Shown here piece by piece: positions 63,874 through 64,000 of a DNA stretch of 64,000 nucleotides; the stretch's first letter is position 1; the number at the start of each line of letters is the position of its first letter. The notes beneath the pieces are model-generated. The model worked only from the letters and a program-made list of their open reading frames with translations. It did not search any database and was not told the origin of the DNA. The translations under genes and the position numbers were made by a program. The DNA lies in the NCBI RefSeq assembly GCF_019218745.1, contig NZ_JAHUXA010000012.1:86153-150152 (forward strand), written 5' to 3'. The DNA is from Enterobacter sp. ENT03. Lineage in GTDB: Bacteria; Pseudomonadota; Gammaproteobacteria; Enterobacterales; Enterobacteriaceae.

Positions 63874-64000
63874 TGTACAGTCCGGGGACATCATGAACAC
63901 TTGTTCGGGGACATGGTAGACACTTACAACTAAGGCATAAGAACGCGTTTATGGAGTCGCTTATGCCCTGGGATGCGAGAGATACCATGTCATTACGTAC
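63874..64000 (+). mobile_element. IS481-family insertion sequence, left end (runs off the window)
   Basis: The element appears to begin with TGTACAGTCCGGGGACAT at 63874. IS481 members start TGT and carry GGGGACA in the terminal repeat. A second, subterminal copy TTCGGGGACATGGTAGACACTT at 63902-63923 imperfectly repeats the first (TCCGGGGACATCATGAACACTT, 63881-63902). The transposase start follows at 63963. Only 127 bases are visible. Confidence 0.75.
63963..64000 (+). CDS. IS481-family transposase, N-terminal fragment
   Basis: ATG 63963 opens MPWDARDTMSLRT, which I recognise as the start of IS481-family transposases (a DDE recombinase with an N-terminal helix-turn-helix). The frame runs off the window. 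An in-frame ATG at 63951 (MESLMPWD) is an alternative start. Whether the gene is intact cannot be seen. Confidence 0.75.
   Translation, partial: MPWDARDTMSLR

Overview
The window is a chromosomal segment of a member of the Enterobacteriaceae. Almost every backbone gene reads as a close relative of its Escherichia coli counterpart, and the order sap - psp - ycjXF - tyrR - tpx - ycjG/mpaA - mppA - zntB - fnrS - dbpA - ttcA - ydbK(nifJ) - hslJ - ldhA - ydbH/ynbE - ydbC - azoR - hrpA - ydcF - aldA follows the E. coli 29-32 minute region with insertions and losses. The accessory content (two chaperone-usher operons, chromosomal umuDC beside fimbriae, zinT beside nifJ, yajD beside pspF) fits an Enterobacter/Lelliottia/Leclercia-like genus better than Escherichia itself. 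The genus is an inference; there is no rRNA in the window.

Layout. 1-3968 (+): tail of a fimbrial operon, with an usher C-terminus, three tandem paralogous two-domain adhesin-like genes (the first broken by an amber codon) and a minor pilin. 3974-9259 (-): sapABCDF peptide ABC transporter. 9350-14476: an MFS exporter and a GlxA-type regulator on the minus strand, diverging from a secreted alpha/beta hydrolase, a YciI-like protein, a LysR regulator and the HNH protein YajD. 14479-17193: pspF and, divergently, pspABCD with a sigma-54 promoter. 17325-21445: ycjX-ycjF and tyrR. 21499-25568: tpx, ycjG, mpaA and mppA, i.e. peroxide defence and murein-peptide recycling. 25595-28886: a diguanylate cyclase and a chemoreceptor with almost no periplasmic part. 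28922-32745: zntB, the sRNA gene fnrS, a proline-rich 49-residue ORF, dbpA and ttcA.

The stretch from 32746 to 34319 is a small island. It holds the wreck of a tyrosine integrase next to ttcA and an adjacent pair of genes, a CHAP/NlpC-like amidase followed by a secreted DUF3828-like protein, that looks like an orphan toxin/immunity unit. A complete second chaperone-usher operon follows (34320-39150), then SOS-controlled umuDC, a KTSC protein, nifJ, Zur-controlled zinT, small lipoproteins, ldhA, ydbH-ynbE (without ydbL) and ydbC. Two tandem REP-type arrays flank azoR-hrpA. A three-gene MFS/HlyD/outer-membrane efflux operon, ydcF with a possible translated leader, and aldA follow. An IS481-type element begins at 63874 and runs off the right edge.

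No tRNA, rRNA or CRISPR array was seen. Gene names rest on remembered similarity to E. coli proteins and on visible motifs; no database search was possible.
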